DNA from: Tilletiaria anomala UBC 951
Taxonomy: Eukaryota > Basidiomycota > Exobasidiomycetes > Georgefischeriales > Tilletiariaceae
Assembly (NCBI RefSeq): GCF_000711695.1
Contig: NW_013547021.1
Span: forward strand, 62,001-126,000
Reading direction: 5' to 3'
DNA: 64,000 bases
The notes beneath the pieces were generated by a model, which did not search any database, was not told the origin of the DNA, and saw nothing but the letters and a program-made list of their open reading frames with translations. Positions within the stretch are counted from its first letter, which is position 1; each line of letters opens with the position of its first letter. Made by a program: the position numbers and the translations under genes. This document shows, piece by piece, positions 1 through 9,798 of this stretch.

Positions 1-898
1 GATGCTGTTCTGCAATACCACTTCTCGATTCCGATAGCTGAGCATTGTACCAGACCGTCTCTGTCGCAAGTAATTCATCTACTGCACGGCACGCAGTGAC
101 GTCATATGCCAATCAATGGACATGTTCTGCTCTCAAGTACTCGAACTGGGTTGTGATTTCGGCTTGATTTTCAACTTTGCGATCATGACTGGCGGTGGTG
201 ACCGCTGCAAATTACAATGCTCACTTCTATTAAAGTCGTATTAGAAACTTTGTGTTGATGCTCCCCGTACAAGCCAATCTTTTGTTCATCCCACAGTGTA
301 GAAAAGGTAAAGCGGCATATTGGTGCTACAAGAAGCAGCAGCCTCTCCCAAGACCAGAGACGGCGCTTCTGACCTTCAGCATGGCAACCAAAGTTCATTA
401 TACACAGCAAGGCCTCTAGCTATCGCTTTTGACGGAATCGTCACACGCCAGAACACCCGGCAACCGCTGAGGTTCTGTGAGTGCACCTCCCCTCAGCGCT
501 GCGACCCGTGACAGGCCGTCTAGGCGATGGGAAGCTTGCCATATGGCAGCTCAGGATCTCTTTTACCGACAACATTATGTCTGGGACTTATCCCTCAAAC
601 CCCCAGAGCAACACTGATAGCGTGGCGATTGCAACGGAGAGAGAGAACACAGAGCTGTTTTGTCCCGCCCCTCTTCTCGCCCCCGCTCCCCATCCAAGGC
701 GCTACGCGTGAGCACCGCGAGCACGGTCAACCACAGCGGGCTGCGCTCCTTCCTCACGACACTCGCCGCCGCCATTGCCGTGAGCTCCCCGGGGTCTTAT
801 AGTGATACATCATCCATTGCGAGCTCAAGCTCGTTTGCGCACGCAATTGGGATACATGATACTGCTCTTGGCATGGAAGAAATGGCCGACGTTTGTAG

Positions 899-1549
899 CA
901 GCCGTTCGCGTGGTCGCCGTTCTTGTCCTCTTCGCCATACAGCGTTCCGTACTGGAATGTGCCTGCCATCGGCAACAATGCGTACCTGCTCGATATGAAG
1001 GGCCAAGAGTAGGACGATGCGATGTATGGCCCTTCGATTGCAGATACGGTCTCGCGAACGATTGTCACGGCAAAAGGGCTCTCGGATATCGGATCGCTGA
1101 TCCATCTAACCCGTGGCAACTTCTTTGTGTTCCTCGGGTAAGAATCTATCAATGTACATATCCAAAATTCATTGTAGCGCCGGGTGACTCATACTCGAGT
1201 CTCCCTATGCAACGTAAAGCTATCCGGTGCTTCCAGCTTGACCTGAATTTTCTCCTCCTCCACATACTTCCGCGATGATGAATGGGACGACCTGACCTTT
1301 CAGGGTCACATGTACATCGACAATGTCCGGGTCTGGCAAGATCCTTCGAAACTTGCTGTTGGCTGGAGTCGTGAGTTTCGTTTCCAACAGCTCCCACAGG
1401 TACGACTTTGCAGACTGTACTTTGCTCTATTGGCATGCGCGGTCAGGTGATGATCATCGATAACTTATTTTTGCAAGTTCCATGTCCAAGGCATGGTTTC
1501 TCATATGGCGCTTTCTCCAGGACGACTGATTACATTCAGGGCATATTGA
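899..1549 (+). pseudogene. Broken gene of unknown family, three exon remnants
   Basis: Three stretches on the plus strand read like conserved protein and are joined by plausible splice sites in matching phases: 899–1137 (includes PYSVPYWNVPAIGNNAYLLD), 1237–1399 (includes QGHMYIDNVRVWQDPSK) and 1478–1549 (FHVQGMVSHMALSPGRL). The first opens after a TAG acceptor and ends at a GTAAGA donor. The first two carry one in-frame stop each (TAG near 1012, TGA at 1244–1246), although the splice signals and phases survive. No start codon or upstream exon could be fixed. I do not recognise the family. The pattern is that of a fairly young pseudogene, or of a gene whose exon borders I have misread. Confidence 0.4.
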
Positions 1550-1931
1550 AGCATGCACGCCAGCTCACAGGTCCGACCAAATTATCCATAGACATGAGTT
1601 GACAAAGCGCGTCTGATTGCCGTCGTTGAAATTTAAATCTCACCATCTGGACCGGGTCGAGCACCCCTGGCGGTTATGAGATACAGTGTACGTCCACAGG
1701 AGGATTCCATCACAAATTCATTTGAACCTGTTTCGCCATGTCCTCTCACAGGTAGGGGAATTGGTTGCGGAGCGAATTCTAGCGTGCACGGACTCTTTCG
1801 ATTTTATTATCACGTGTATCTTTATCATCGAGCGATGCTGCTCACGGACTTTCAGCTACGAAATGTACACAGTGTCAGTACCCCTGTATGCCGTCCTATA
1901 AACGCGTGCGGAAGTCAGTACAATACATACT

Positions 1932-3594
1932 TTACCGGCCTCCGCCTCTCTCCTGCTTAAACTTTGCAATCCAAGTCTTCTCAGCGTCTGAACCTTTCGG
2001 CAAGACGATGAGCGAAACGAGACCGTCCTTGAGCATGACGCCGTCCCTATCCGCACCCTTCTCAGGATCCTTAGCACCCTGGTCAATGATCTCACGCAAA
2101 CTGAGTTTGCGTCCGATCTTGAGCAGGCGCTTCTGCCGCGTCGTGGCGTACACCTGCAGCTTAGCGCTGACGTACTCTCCACGCTCGTCCCATGGCTGCC
2201 GCGCTGTGGGCTGAGTCGAACTACCTGCAGGCCCTGGGAACATCTCGTCGAGGTAGAGCCCGATCGGCGTATCTTCCGGATACTCGGGGATGAGGTCCGA
2301 CTGCGCGTATTGCGGGTAGAGCAGGAATACGGGGAAGATGAGCTGGGTGCGGATTGCGTCGGGTGCTTTCCAACTTGAGGCTAGCGGACCGCTGAGTGGG
2401 ATGGAAGGTGATGAGGAAGAAGAAAGAGAATCAGGGTCGAAGTGCGGCCTTGCTGGATTGTCCGGTGGCCGTGAAGATGTTTCAATCCATAGCCCACGAG
2501 CCTGAATGTCGTGAGATGTCCTCGTGATGAATGTCTGTATCACAAATGAATCATTAAAGAGATCGCACTCACCAAAAATGCTTGATTAAGCGCCTTGTCT
2601 GTTTCCAATTTCCTCCTTTCTCGTTCTTTCCTCTCTGCTTGTATCCGTTCGACCTCGTTTTTCCTCTTGGTCACTTTCTCCCTCAATTCCTTCACATCTT
2701 TGTTTTCGGGATTGGCTCGTAGCGCATGATCACAGCAGTCAAGCGCTTCGGCCACTTTATCCGTAGCCAACAAGGCCCGTGCGGCACGGTAAAAGGCCTT
2801 CTCGGATGTAGGATTCAGCGCTAGGGCTTGCGATGTGTCTCGCAGAGTCTGACCGTAGTTTTCTGCGTTAGCACAGGGAAAAGACAATGAAGCGTCAGGG
2901 CGCTGCAACATTCAAATTGTTTCATCGAAACTCGAACGCACTGAGCGCCAGGTTGCAAGCGGCGCGATTGAGATAACAGCTTTCGAGTAATTTCGTGTCC
3001 GGCGGGCTGACATCGATCGCTTGAGAGTAGAAAGACACTGCCTCACGGTACCTTTTTCCCTTGAAGTAGTCGTTGCCTTGCGCCTTGAAGTTTTCGGCAA
3101 TTTCTACATCATCATGGTATATAGAAGGTGACCAGTGTAAGAAACCACAGGGAAGCGAAGATGAGGGACACATCACATTAGAACTAACCATCAGGCGTCC
3201 CATCAAAAGCCAGGCTCTTCAGCGCCTCGAGCGCATCTTTCGACGCCGCATCTTCTACCACTCCTCCAGCCCGAACTTCTTCATCTGAAGGCAGGTCACG
3301 CATGAAAAGCGGCACATTGTCCAGTGATTTGAGTTTCTCATCCAGTGTCATCCGGGGCGGAAAGTTGGGATTGTTGAATGCTTTGAAGCCACCAGGTAGC
3401 ATATCGGAAAAATCGATTACATCGTTTGCCTTGCTTGACTCTACCCCACCCGATGTACCTTTTTCATCAGCCGAAGGTCCAACTTGCGGCGCCTTCTCAT
3501 CAACCTCTTCGATCTGAAATGAAGATGCATGTGTCAGTTTGTGCTCTTGTGAACTTGGAATCAGCCCTTGGCACTGTACACGTACCACGGCCAT
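1932..3594 (-). CDS. CNS1: Cns1/TTC4-type TPR co-chaperone of Hsp90
   Basis: This cytosolic/nuclear co-chaperone binds the C-terminal EEVD tails of Hsp90/Hsp70. Yeast Cns1 is essential and linked to translation elongation. Five exons (3594–3586, 3513–3189, 3103–2942, 2862–2573, 2534–1932) give 462 residues in a continuous frame. The first coding exon is only 9 nt (Met-Ala-Val). Residues about 35–75 hold the family's FNNPNFPPRMT-type N-terminal segment. TPR repeats start near residue 112 (EIAENFKAQGNDYFKGKRY) and run to about 225. A charged coiled stretch follows, then the C-terminal 'wheel' domain (LIFPVFLLYPQYAQSDLIPE; GLYLDEMFPG). The ATG lies just before a GTACGT donor. The gene is divergent from the MTAP gene across 543 bases. 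The family assignment is firm. Confidence 0.95.
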
Positions 3595-4137
3595 ATTGGC
3601 GGGTCTGGCACAAAGTCAGTCTTCGTCTTCAATCTTTCGTCTAGAATTGAGCGATAGATGTTTTGCTGTACCCCTGCTGACCTCGTACCCGCTCGGCCAT
3701 ACGAGATGAACTAAAGAGAACGCACGCTAGTGGTCTTCGATCAGGGGAGTAGCGACTAGTTGGTAAGAGAGAAGCGATGATGAAAGAGCCATCGAAACGC
3801 GGGATTCGGAATTGAACGACCATCTGTCTGTTAGTGTTATGTTGCACCGAAAAGAGCGGGACCTGGGCACCCGCAGCCTCACGGCTCTCGCACGTGCCCG
3901 CCAAAGGCCTTTTTTGAGACATGAGAGAGCGGTACATGAGAAAAGCACGGCGGTTAGAAGGAGAATGTATCAACCCGATGCAACATTACATGCGATAGGC
4001 CATGTTCAAGTACAACTCCGTGAATAGCATGGCAGGACCAATAATCCACCCTTGTGTTTCAGGCACTCTTAAACGGAATCTTCTTGCAGCCAACCTCTTT
4101 TCCCACCTACTCTGATCGCACCAAACACACAATCACC
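3595..4137. promoter_or_regulatory. Shared 5' region of CNS1 and the MTAP gene
   Basis: These 543 bases lie between two divergent start codons and must hold both promoters and leaders. The part just before the MTAP ATG is C/T/A-rich (CACCAAACACACAATCACC), as expected of a fungal 5' leader. I see no coding frame with conserved sequence and no convincing named operator. Confidence 0.5.
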
Positions 4138-5239
4138 ATGGCCCAGCACGATATTTGCGTCGGCGTTATTGGCGGCAGCGGATTGTACAAGCTCGAAGGC
4201 ATCGATGTGGTTGATCAGGTCAATCCCGAGACCGTGAGTCCCGCCCGAAGGGCTTGGAGCCAGGAGTAAGGGAGCTGTTGTGTAATTTCTGCTGATGATG
4301 TTCTTTTCATTTTTCTTGAATGCCTTTCAGCCATGGGGGCTGCCCTCATCGCCCATTACGATCGGCAAGCTGCCTTCAGGTGTGCACATTGCTTTCCTAG
4401 CACGGCACGGTCTATCGCACCAACACACACCCTCGTCCGTTCCGGCGCTTGCAAACATCTCCGCCCTCAAGTCACTCGGAGTGCGCGCCATCCTTGCTTT
4501 TTCGGCTGTCGGCTCGTTGCGCGAGGAGATCGCGCCCAAGGACTTCGTCGTGCCGAGCCAGATCATCGACCGGACCAAAGGCATTCGGAGAGCGAGCTTC
4601 TTTGGTGAAGGCAATGAGAAGGGCGTCGTCGCGCATGCTGGATTCGGTGACCCTTTCGATGAGACTCTCAGGCCTGTCGTCGAAGATATGTACGTCCCTT
4701 TCTGGTAGCCGGCGACAAGACATACACAGAGACCTGACTATGCTCCCTTGTTATACCATTTACCTTTTAGTGTGCGAAAGACGCTTGCTGCCAAAGACCT
4801 GCCGGTCAAGGTGCACGGATCCAAGACGGTTGTCTGCATGGAAGGCCCTGCCTTCAGCACGCGTGCGGAGTCCAACATGTACCGACAGCTCGGAGGCGAC
4901 ATCATCAACATGTCTGTCTTGCCCGAAGCCAAGCTCGCCCGTGAAGCCGAGCTGGCATACGTGCTCATCGCCACGGCTACCGACTACGATGCCTGGCGTG
5001 CAAGCTCCGCCGCGGTCAACGTCACCGAAGTGCTCGAGGCGCTGAAAAGCAACGTCGTTGCGAGTCAGCAGGTGACACTCGCGTTGCTGGATGAGGTGCA
5101 TCAGCGTGTCAAGGAAGACGACAGCCCTGTCGTCAAAGCCAACAAAGGTGCGATGCAGTTCGCGATCATGACCAAACCAGATGCGATACCACAAAAGGCA
5201 AAGGAGAACCTCAAGTTTGTCTTCCCTGAATACTTTTAG
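4138..5239 (+). CDS. MEU1: S-methyl-5'-thioadenosine phosphorylase (MTAP)
   Basis: The enzyme splits methylthioadenosine with phosphate into adenine and 5-methylthioribose-1-phosphate, the first step of methionine salvage and clean-up after polyamine synthesis. Exons 4138–4233, 4331–4689 and 4771–5239 encode 307 residues, close to the usual 280–340. The N-terminal phosphate loop [13 protein letters not shown] is present, then [44 protein letters not shown] and [16 protein letters not shown]. The TATDYDAW motif supplies the acidic pair that marks adenine rather than guanine/hypoxanthine specificity. The start was chosen because the first exon begins directly before the phosphate loop. The gene converges on the chromate-type transporter, with 120 bases between the stop codons. 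Confidence 0.95.
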
Positions 5240-5359
5240 AACATATGTATCCAGATAGAAATGAGAAGGAGAACCCTCTATACATTGTTGAATTTGCCGT
5301 ATGGATGCTACCATAACTTTCACGTCCATATGTCAACGATAGCATCAAAGATGGCAACT

Positions 5360-7211
5360 CTATTTGCTGATAACCCCAAACCATGCGAGCCCGGCGACGC
5401 CGCCGAGCAGCACGCTCAGCGCAGGTAAAACGCCAAAGCTCTGTGTCGCGACAAAGCTGCCCGCCGCCACGACGGCCCACCACGGGTCGGCGGTGAGCGG
5501 GCCGCTGACACTCTGATTGACCTGGCCCGGTGCAGCGTGCGGCGGCGTGTAGATGTATCCGACGAGGAAGAGCTGCCATACGGCTGTATAGACCAGCCCA
5601 GAGGCGGCCGCGTTGAGCCCGCGCAAGACGGATTTGGCGACTGTGTTGCGCCGCCATCGGTTGTAGAGCGGCAACAGAGAAAGCTTGAGCATGATGCCTG
5701 GCGTGAATATTCCGAGGAACCCGAGCACGGCGCCGAGCGGCGGATTAGATGGAAGCGATAGAACACCGAGATAGCACGCGAAAGCGAAGTTTGGGCCCGG
5801 GAATGCTGCATGGTCCAAGGTTCATTGGCAGGCGTGAGCCCTTCTGTGCTCTGGCTCCGAACACTAGCTTGATGCTCACCTTGCAAGATGGCAAATCCAA
5901 GTAAAAAGTCACGACTGCTTACCCAGCCAGGATCGACTACATAACCTCTGAGAAGGGGAATCACCACCGGTCCGCCACCACAAATGATGGTCCCGGCAAC
6001 GAGCATATTGTCAAAGAGGTCGAGCGCACGCGGGACCTCCACTCCATGATTCTGTAGCGCTCCACGCACAGCAAGAGCCACGATTAGAAGTATAACGAAA
6101 GACGCAAAGACGAATGCGGAGAGCGCCGGGGAGAGCACCATGAGCGGCATCATAGCTGGTTGGGTCGCGCTAAGTTCATCCTGTGCTCGCTGCTCTGATG
6201 TTTCTGATGGCTGTCTAAGGGCAGATGTCGATGATCCTGCAAGTTGAGAGGCGGCTGTCCGCTGACGTAGGCTGGCGGCGCCAGTATCTAGAACACCAAG
6301 TTCTCTATCCGTGCGAACGGTCTCTTTCTTGGGTTCTGGCGAGTTTGAGCGACTGCGTTCTGCACCTTGTGCATGCTCAGACTCAGGTCTCTGGGGAAGC
6401 ACTTGCATAGGAATTCCCGCCTCAGTCTGCGCAACGGCTACGGCTTCCCGTTGGGCAGCTCCCTCGCGTCGCTTTGACATGCGTCTCTTCGCTTGGCTTG
6501 AAAGCAATTTGTCGAGCACAGCACGCCGGAAATCCCATGCGAGTGTCAACATCCCTCCACCCACCATGATTGACGGATACATCCAAGGTGCGTGGTAACA
6601 AATGCCAAAGGCCGCACTAAGGAAGACGATCAGCGTTGTGACTCTCTCCGTAGTTGCGGTGCTCGAGAGCTGATACGCAGCCAGAGCAATCAAGCCGACA
6701 GCCGCTGTGTTCAAGCCTGTCAGAAATGCCAAAACAATCGGCGGGAGCGTCTCGGGAATTTCCTTGATCCCTGCTGCGAGCCCCGCCATGCCGCAGCTGG
6801 CAGGTAAGGACCAGATGAAGAAGGCGAGCAGGCCTGCGATAGCGCCATTTCGAACCGTCGCAATGCTGAACGCCAGTTGTGTGCTCCCCGGGCCTGGCAG
6901 GGCATTACCCAGGCTGAAGAGATCGGCAAAGGTGGTCGAATCGATCCAACCCAATTGATCGACGAATCGCTGACGTAAAATCACCACGTGGACCTGTCAA
7001 GCGAATGACGGTGTGTTTCATGGAATTGGCCCATTCAGTCAGGGGGAGATGAACAGCGTTCCAAGGGTGTCCAGTGGATCCCATAACTTACGCCTGGTCC
7101 ACCAAAGGCAGTGAAGCCGAGATGAGAGAAATGTTTTAGGGTCTCAGCAAGGCGATGTGCCAGCGGTCGCGCTGCGACGGCGTCGTTCGCCGTGATATCC
7201 TGTACTTCCAT
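5360..7211 (-). CDS. CHR family chromate-type ion transporter, two-domain form
   Basis: CHR/ChrA proteins are membrane carriers that export chromate, probably in exchange, or move related oxyanions. Their physiological substrate in fungi is uncertain. Exons 7211–7092, 6993–5880 and 5805–5360 give 559 residues. Both CHR halves are visible: an N-terminal half opening GFTAFGGPGVHVVILRQRFV with LFSLGNALPGPGSTQLAFSI, and a C-terminal half with GTIICGGGPVVIPLLRGYVV and FAILQAFPGPNFAFACYLG. Each half has about 4–6 hydrophobic helices. Between them lies a hydrophilic, Ser/Gln/Glu-rich cytosolic linker of roughly 110 residues (about 210–320), longer than in bacterial ChrA. The second intron cuts the LQ-AFPGP signature. 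The family is certain; chromate as substrate is inference. Confidence 0.93.
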
Positions 7212-7832
7212 CTTGTGAAAGGACCGCCCTCCGGTTGCGGTGTTGGAAGCAAGGGCAAACGGCCGTAGAGGTTTCAGTCGAAAAGAACTGTTATCTATCT
7301 ATCTACGACATCAATCTTTATACTTTGTAGCCCCGTGCCTTGTGATATGGAAGCCAAGCCAAGAATAAGGTCTAGCAATTGGAGCTCATGTAGCCCCGGA
7401 GACTCGAGCCGACCCATGCGCACGTGTGAACTCAGTTCGCTATTGGCGTTCAACTTCAAGTGATATGCCGTTGCAGAGAGCGAGCAAGAGGGCGGGGCAG
7501 GTGTCACAGCCTGGCACCGAATATGTGAGACGGAACGACAGCACACAAGCCTAGACCAGTTCATCTATTTCCACCACAAACCACAAGCCTCTCTATATAC
7601 TCGTACCTAGAAAAGTGGCTGGTAAATGATATTATGGCAGGCTCATGCTCAGATAAAGGTGTGGTGTATGGCAAAGAACAGCCCTCCGCCATCTGCAGCA
7701 ATAACGGAACTTTCTACAGCATCGGCTGCTTCGTATCTCGGTCACTACAGGTGCCTGCGTTTGCATTGCTGTCGAAATTATGTCCAGTTGCACGCTTGAC
7801 CAGCCTCCACTTTGCTCGAACCAAGGGCATGC
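7212..7832. other. Intergenic region upstream of the transporter
   Basis: No conserved coding sequence is seen. A short tetranucleotide run (TATC, about 7292–7305) lies near the transporter's 5' side. Open frames here are short and start on non-ATG codons. It presumably contains the transporter promoter and the old promoter of the nitrilase pseudogene. Confidence 0.4.
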
Positions 7833-9434
7833 ATGGCAACTAAGGCATGTTCTAGTACCACCGACAGACCATCCCTGATCCCTGTCCAAGGCACCTTCTC
7901 CGCTGATGCCAGCAATCTCAACCTTTTTAATATAGCCGTCGCTCAGATCTTGCCATCCATGGGTCCGAAAGCAGCACATGAAGGCATCAAGAAATTGGAA
8001 CAGGTCGCAAAATGTGCCTCACATCAAGGCCCCGATGTCGTCGTTGTTCCAGAATATTTCTCTCTGGCGCCACATATGAAGCTTAGAACGCTGTGATATC
8101 GCTAGGAAAACTGCTACCGGCGCCAGTCAAGGAGGTGCGTCCTTTGGCATTCGTTGCAATCATCTCCTTTCCTTCTAGGCGTGCCGAGTATCACACACCG
8201 CTTTCTTACACGCCTTCATCCTGCGTTGCAGCTAAAGTGAAGCCTGAACTCTCTCATCTAGGATGAACTCGATGAATCTCATTGACTTTATCTCATATGC
8301 ACAAATGAAAAAGACAATGACATCGATATTGTGGCGGGAACGATCGTCGAGTTAGAAACCCATCGCGAAGTTCAACAACGCACTCAGACTCCATCCTCAA
8401 CTTCAACCCCGCCCGATCAGCCAATCTGCCGCTGCACAACACGGCTTATTATTTCTCGCGCACGGGTAAAGTGGCGGGCCGCTATACAAAGCGCAATCTC
8501 TGGCACCCGGAACGCTTGACGCTCACAGCCGGTCAAGATGCGACACATCCACATGATGGGGTGTATTTGAGATTGTCACCAAGCGAGGCGCGCGCCTACG
8601 GGCTGGCATGATGGTTTGTGTAAGCACAGCGTTCTCCACCTTGCATCTGCAGAACTGCCAAATGCTGAATGTCGCATTGTACACCCTTTATCTCCTTAGG
8701 GCGTGGGATCTGGCATGGCCGCAAATGTTCAGACAAATGAGCGCAAGCGACGACCCGAGCGTGGATCACTTGATTGGGCCAGATGTGTGAACATTGGCTT
8801 CAAGGCAACATATCCCAACCTTCCCCGGATGGTAACTGCACCTTGCAATGGACTTGCTGACAAGACCAGAGCCATCTAAACCCCTGGCTGCACCGCACTT
8901 TAGGTTCTTCGTGCCAACTTGCTGGTACGCCATGGACGGCGGGGAGAAAAGCTTGAAGTGGAACAGAAACGGGGAGGCTTCTCTACCAGGTGAGAGTAGG
9001 GGGTACAACGGCTCATATCCACCGTGACAAAATATCGCTTGCTTTTGACCCAGACGATCCTACTCTTTCCCGTGATTTGAATGTGCACAGATGCTATAGT
9101 GATCACAAGAGCCATCCAAAACGAGGCAGTGACCATCATGTGCAACATTGCCGGCCCCGATTGGCCAAACGCTGGCACTGCAGCTTCCTCACCAGATTCA
9201 CCCGCAGCGAATCTCGACCTCATCGGCGTGGGCCGCTCAGCCGTTGCTGCGCCCTTTCTAGGGGCTGGGGGCCGCATCGAGCATCCTGGTGAGATGCAAT
9301 CGCTAGCCTCGGTAGACATGAGCGTCCTCCTGGATGCCCGGGACGTGTATAGGATGAGATATCTGTTCGAGTTCGAGCGGCCCCGGGTGGGGGGTTCCAA
9401 CTACCAGAATCTGATCGGAGGCCTCCAGAGCTAG
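7833..9434 (+). pseudogene. Nitrilase / carbon-nitrogen hydrolase family pseudogene
   Basis: Nitrilase-superfamily enzymes hydrolyse C–N bonds with a Glu-Lys-Cys triad. All three neighbourhoods can still be read, but in different frames. The Glu is in NIAVAQILPSMGP followed by PDVVVVPEYFSLAP (7833–8096). The Lys is in GRYTKRNLWHPERLTL (about 8430–8520). The Cys is in GMMVC just before 8622, with its continuation WDLAWPQMF at about 8703. The tail NEAVTIMCNIAGPDWPN to a stop (9090–9434) is intact. Damage includes a stop at 8094–8096, frame changes near 8400–8430 and 8560, and an intron whose acceptor no longer joins Cys to Trp in frame. One other intron, with a GTGAGA donor at about 8991 and a CAG acceptor near 9090, still looks functional. 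This was a host-type gene and appears recently decayed. Confidence 0.75.
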
Positions 9435-9798
9435 CCGGGTCGATTTTCAACCGTTGCCTATGTATTTATAATGGAGGTCAATCTAGGCGACTTGCAATTC
9501 TACTGCTCTCCAGATTGTGCCAGCAGGGTATCAATGTCTGTAATGGCATTGCATTATGGAAAAATTTGACAAACCGATACGAGCGATTGCAAAGGAAGAC
9601 AGGAAAGGTACGCGCCCAGTAACTCATGTTTGTTGCTGTCTTGCCTCAGGCGTGGTAGGGAAGCGACGAGGAGTTTGAGTTGCTGGCACTGATGTTACTT
9701 CGGAACGGTTGAGGGATGCAACTCTATGAACTTGATCTGTGTCTGGCGACGTGAATTCATAGCCCGCAGATCGCACCCAGCTACTGCGACCACTGCTC
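9435..9798. other. Region downstream of the kinase gene
   Basis: It lies between the end of the nitrilase pseudogene and the kinase stop, and is probably the kinase 3' UTR. Open frames through 9624–9798 are out-of-frame continuations of the last kinase exon. No separate gene is seen. Confidence 0.4.

Noticed and set aside
5360-7211. Recent bacterial gene transfer as origin of the chromate-type transporter
   Set aside because: It has two normal fungal introns and a fungal-type linker, and the family is already widespread in fungi, so the sequence alone gives no sign of recent transfer.
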